Positions 63,240 through 64,000 of a stretch of DNA of 64,000 nt are shown piece after piece. This DNA comes from Mycolicibacterium madagascariense (GTDB lineage Bacteria; Actinomycetota; Actinomycetes; Mycobacteriales; Mycobacteriaceae). Under the pieces are notes generated by a model. The model was not told where the DNA came from and did no database searches. It worked only from the letters and a program-made list of their open reading frames with translations. The DNA lies in contig NZ_AP022610.1 of assembly GCF_010729665.1 (NCBI RefSeq), forward strand, positions 4,216,001 to 4,280,000. Direction: 5' to 3'. A program made the translations under genes and the position numbers. How positions within the stretch are numbered: the stretch's first letter is position 1; the number at the start of each line of letters is the position of its first letter.

Positions 63240-64000
63240 TCAAACGTCGATAAGTCCGAGACGCAATCCCGCGTTACGGAGATCAGTGCGGAACTGGCCC
63301 AGGCTGGACAGTGTGTACATTCCGTCGATCTTTCGGCTGACCCACAGATCGTGAATCCTGCGCAGATCCGCCAGACGCGAGTGCCAACCAATGCCGTCAA
63401 CGATGGCGAAGACGTACTGATTGGCGAACCGGTGTGCGGCCACGTCGGCGATCTCGCGATATGCGTCGGTGAGCTTGCTGCCGGTTGAATCGAAACCCTT
63501 GGCTGCCACAACGATTTTCGCGTCGGCCACCGACGGAACAATCATGTCGGCGGGCTTGTTCTCGCTGTCGCGGCCGACGAAGCTGCTACGCGCCACGTAG
63601 GGCAATCCGAGTTCTTCGGCTATGTCGGTGATGCGGTCTTCGACCATTCGGCCTGCCGATTGGCTGCGTGTCGCGGTTGCCCGTGTACCGGCGCGCGCTA
63701 TGAGGATGTCGGCGAAATCGTAGGTTCTGCTGCGCTGTGACTCCAGCGCGCGCACAAGCTCGAACTCGTCTTCGAAGAAATTTACAAGGTCGGCTGGACG
63801 CTTACGCGCGAGCGTGACCCATCCCGACGTGCCTAGAGAACTCTTGAGTGAGTTTTTCAGTTGCTCTTGCGACAGGCCGACAGCCAGACCGAATACATTC
63901 GCCCAATGCGGGTACCGATTCACCCAATCAGTAAGACTCTCAACCGAAATGGAATCAAGCGACTCTAGATCGGCAACTGCCAACCGGAGCCCTTCGGACT
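63240..64000 (-). CDS. Restriction-endonuclease-like (PD-(D/E)xK) protein, 5' end outside window
   Basis: At least 250 residues. The frame is open to the window edge, and residues before the TTG at 63983 (SEGLRL) read as part of the protein, so the start lies beyond 64000. A nuclease-like core is visible: GRDSENKPADMIVP, then KIVVAAKGFDSTGSKLTDA. In related enzymes as I recall them this reads D...(E)xK-G; here the Glu position is Ala (GCA, 63504-63506), followed by Ala-Lys. IADVAAHRFANQYVFAIVDG follows. It could be an inactivated type II enzyme or a variant. A partner methyltransferase, if any, would lie past the edge. Confidence 0.6.
   Translation of the reverse strand, partial: SEGLRLAVADLESLDSISVESLTDWVNRYPHWANVFGLAVGLSQEQLKNSLKSSLGTSGWVTLARKRPADLVNFFEDEFELVRALESQRSRTYDFADILIARAGTRATATRSQSAGRMVEDRITDIAEELGLPYVARSSFVGRDSENKPADMIVPSVADAKIVVAAKGFDSTGSKLTDAYREIADVAAHRFANQYVFAIVDGIGWHSRLADLRRIHDLWVSRKIDGMYTLSSLGQFRTDLRNAGLRLGLIDV

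Overview
The window looks like a chromosomal segment of a rapidly growing mycobacterium (Mycolicibacterium type). This rests on GC-rich coding throughout, gene order matching the Mycobacterium tuberculosis stretch from argS (Rv1292) to the rhomboid gene (Rv1337) as I remember it, a fused b-delta ATP synthase gene (atpFH), NucS, an Asp in place of the MurA active-site Cys, and a 16S rRNA with the short helix 18 typical of rapid growers. The species cannot be named from sequence alone.

Layout. 72-2753 (minus): rhomboid protease, P1-family peptidase, DUF2017 protein and clpS. 2809-6543 (plus): nicotinate phosphoribosyltransferase with a long tandem-repeat N-terminus, then dinG with no canonical start codon. 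6599-14480: alpha-glucan metabolism, with a lyase-like beta-propeller gene and glgP on minus, divergent from glgE-glgB on plus. 14550-17075 (minus): a CnoX/YbbN-like co-chaperone, a DUF3817 membrane protein and a thiolase; methylmalonyl-CoA epimerase is divergent. 17635-21738: a Cys/His-motif protein, nucS, a class III adenylyl cyclase and small secreted or unknown genes. 22160-27899: a GntR regulator divergent from a soxBDAG heterotetrameric sarcosine oxidase operon, with a perfect palindromic operator between them. 27987-29989: ada-alkA fusion and ogt behind a DNA-damage-type promoter.

30068-35476 (minus) is an rrn operon (16S-23S-5S), with murA upstream of it. 37144-46085 carries a PduO-type adenosyltransferase (plus), a DUF2550 protein and the whole ATP synthase operon atpI-B-E-F-FH-A-G-D-C (minus). 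46353-50538 (minus) carries wecA, a Sua5-type threonylcarbamoyl-AMP synthase, prmC, prfA and rpmE. 50679-53015 is a fadD/TetR divergent pair. 53072-61969 (minus) is rho followed upstream by thrB-thrC-hom-lysA-argS, a tightly overlapping amino-acid and tRNA-charging operon.

From 62118 the character changes. A tRNA-Arg(CCG) gene is followed by visibly less GC-rich DNA holding a decayed ORF with in-frame stops and, at the window edge, a restriction-endonuclease-like gene whose presumed catalytic Glu is Ala. This looks like the start of a tRNA-anchored genomic island. The most interesting items are the 14-copy 33-bp repeat fused to pncB, the ACG start of dinG, the Asn/Gly-rich prion-like segment of Rho, the sox operator, the damage promoter of ada-alkA, and the island edge.
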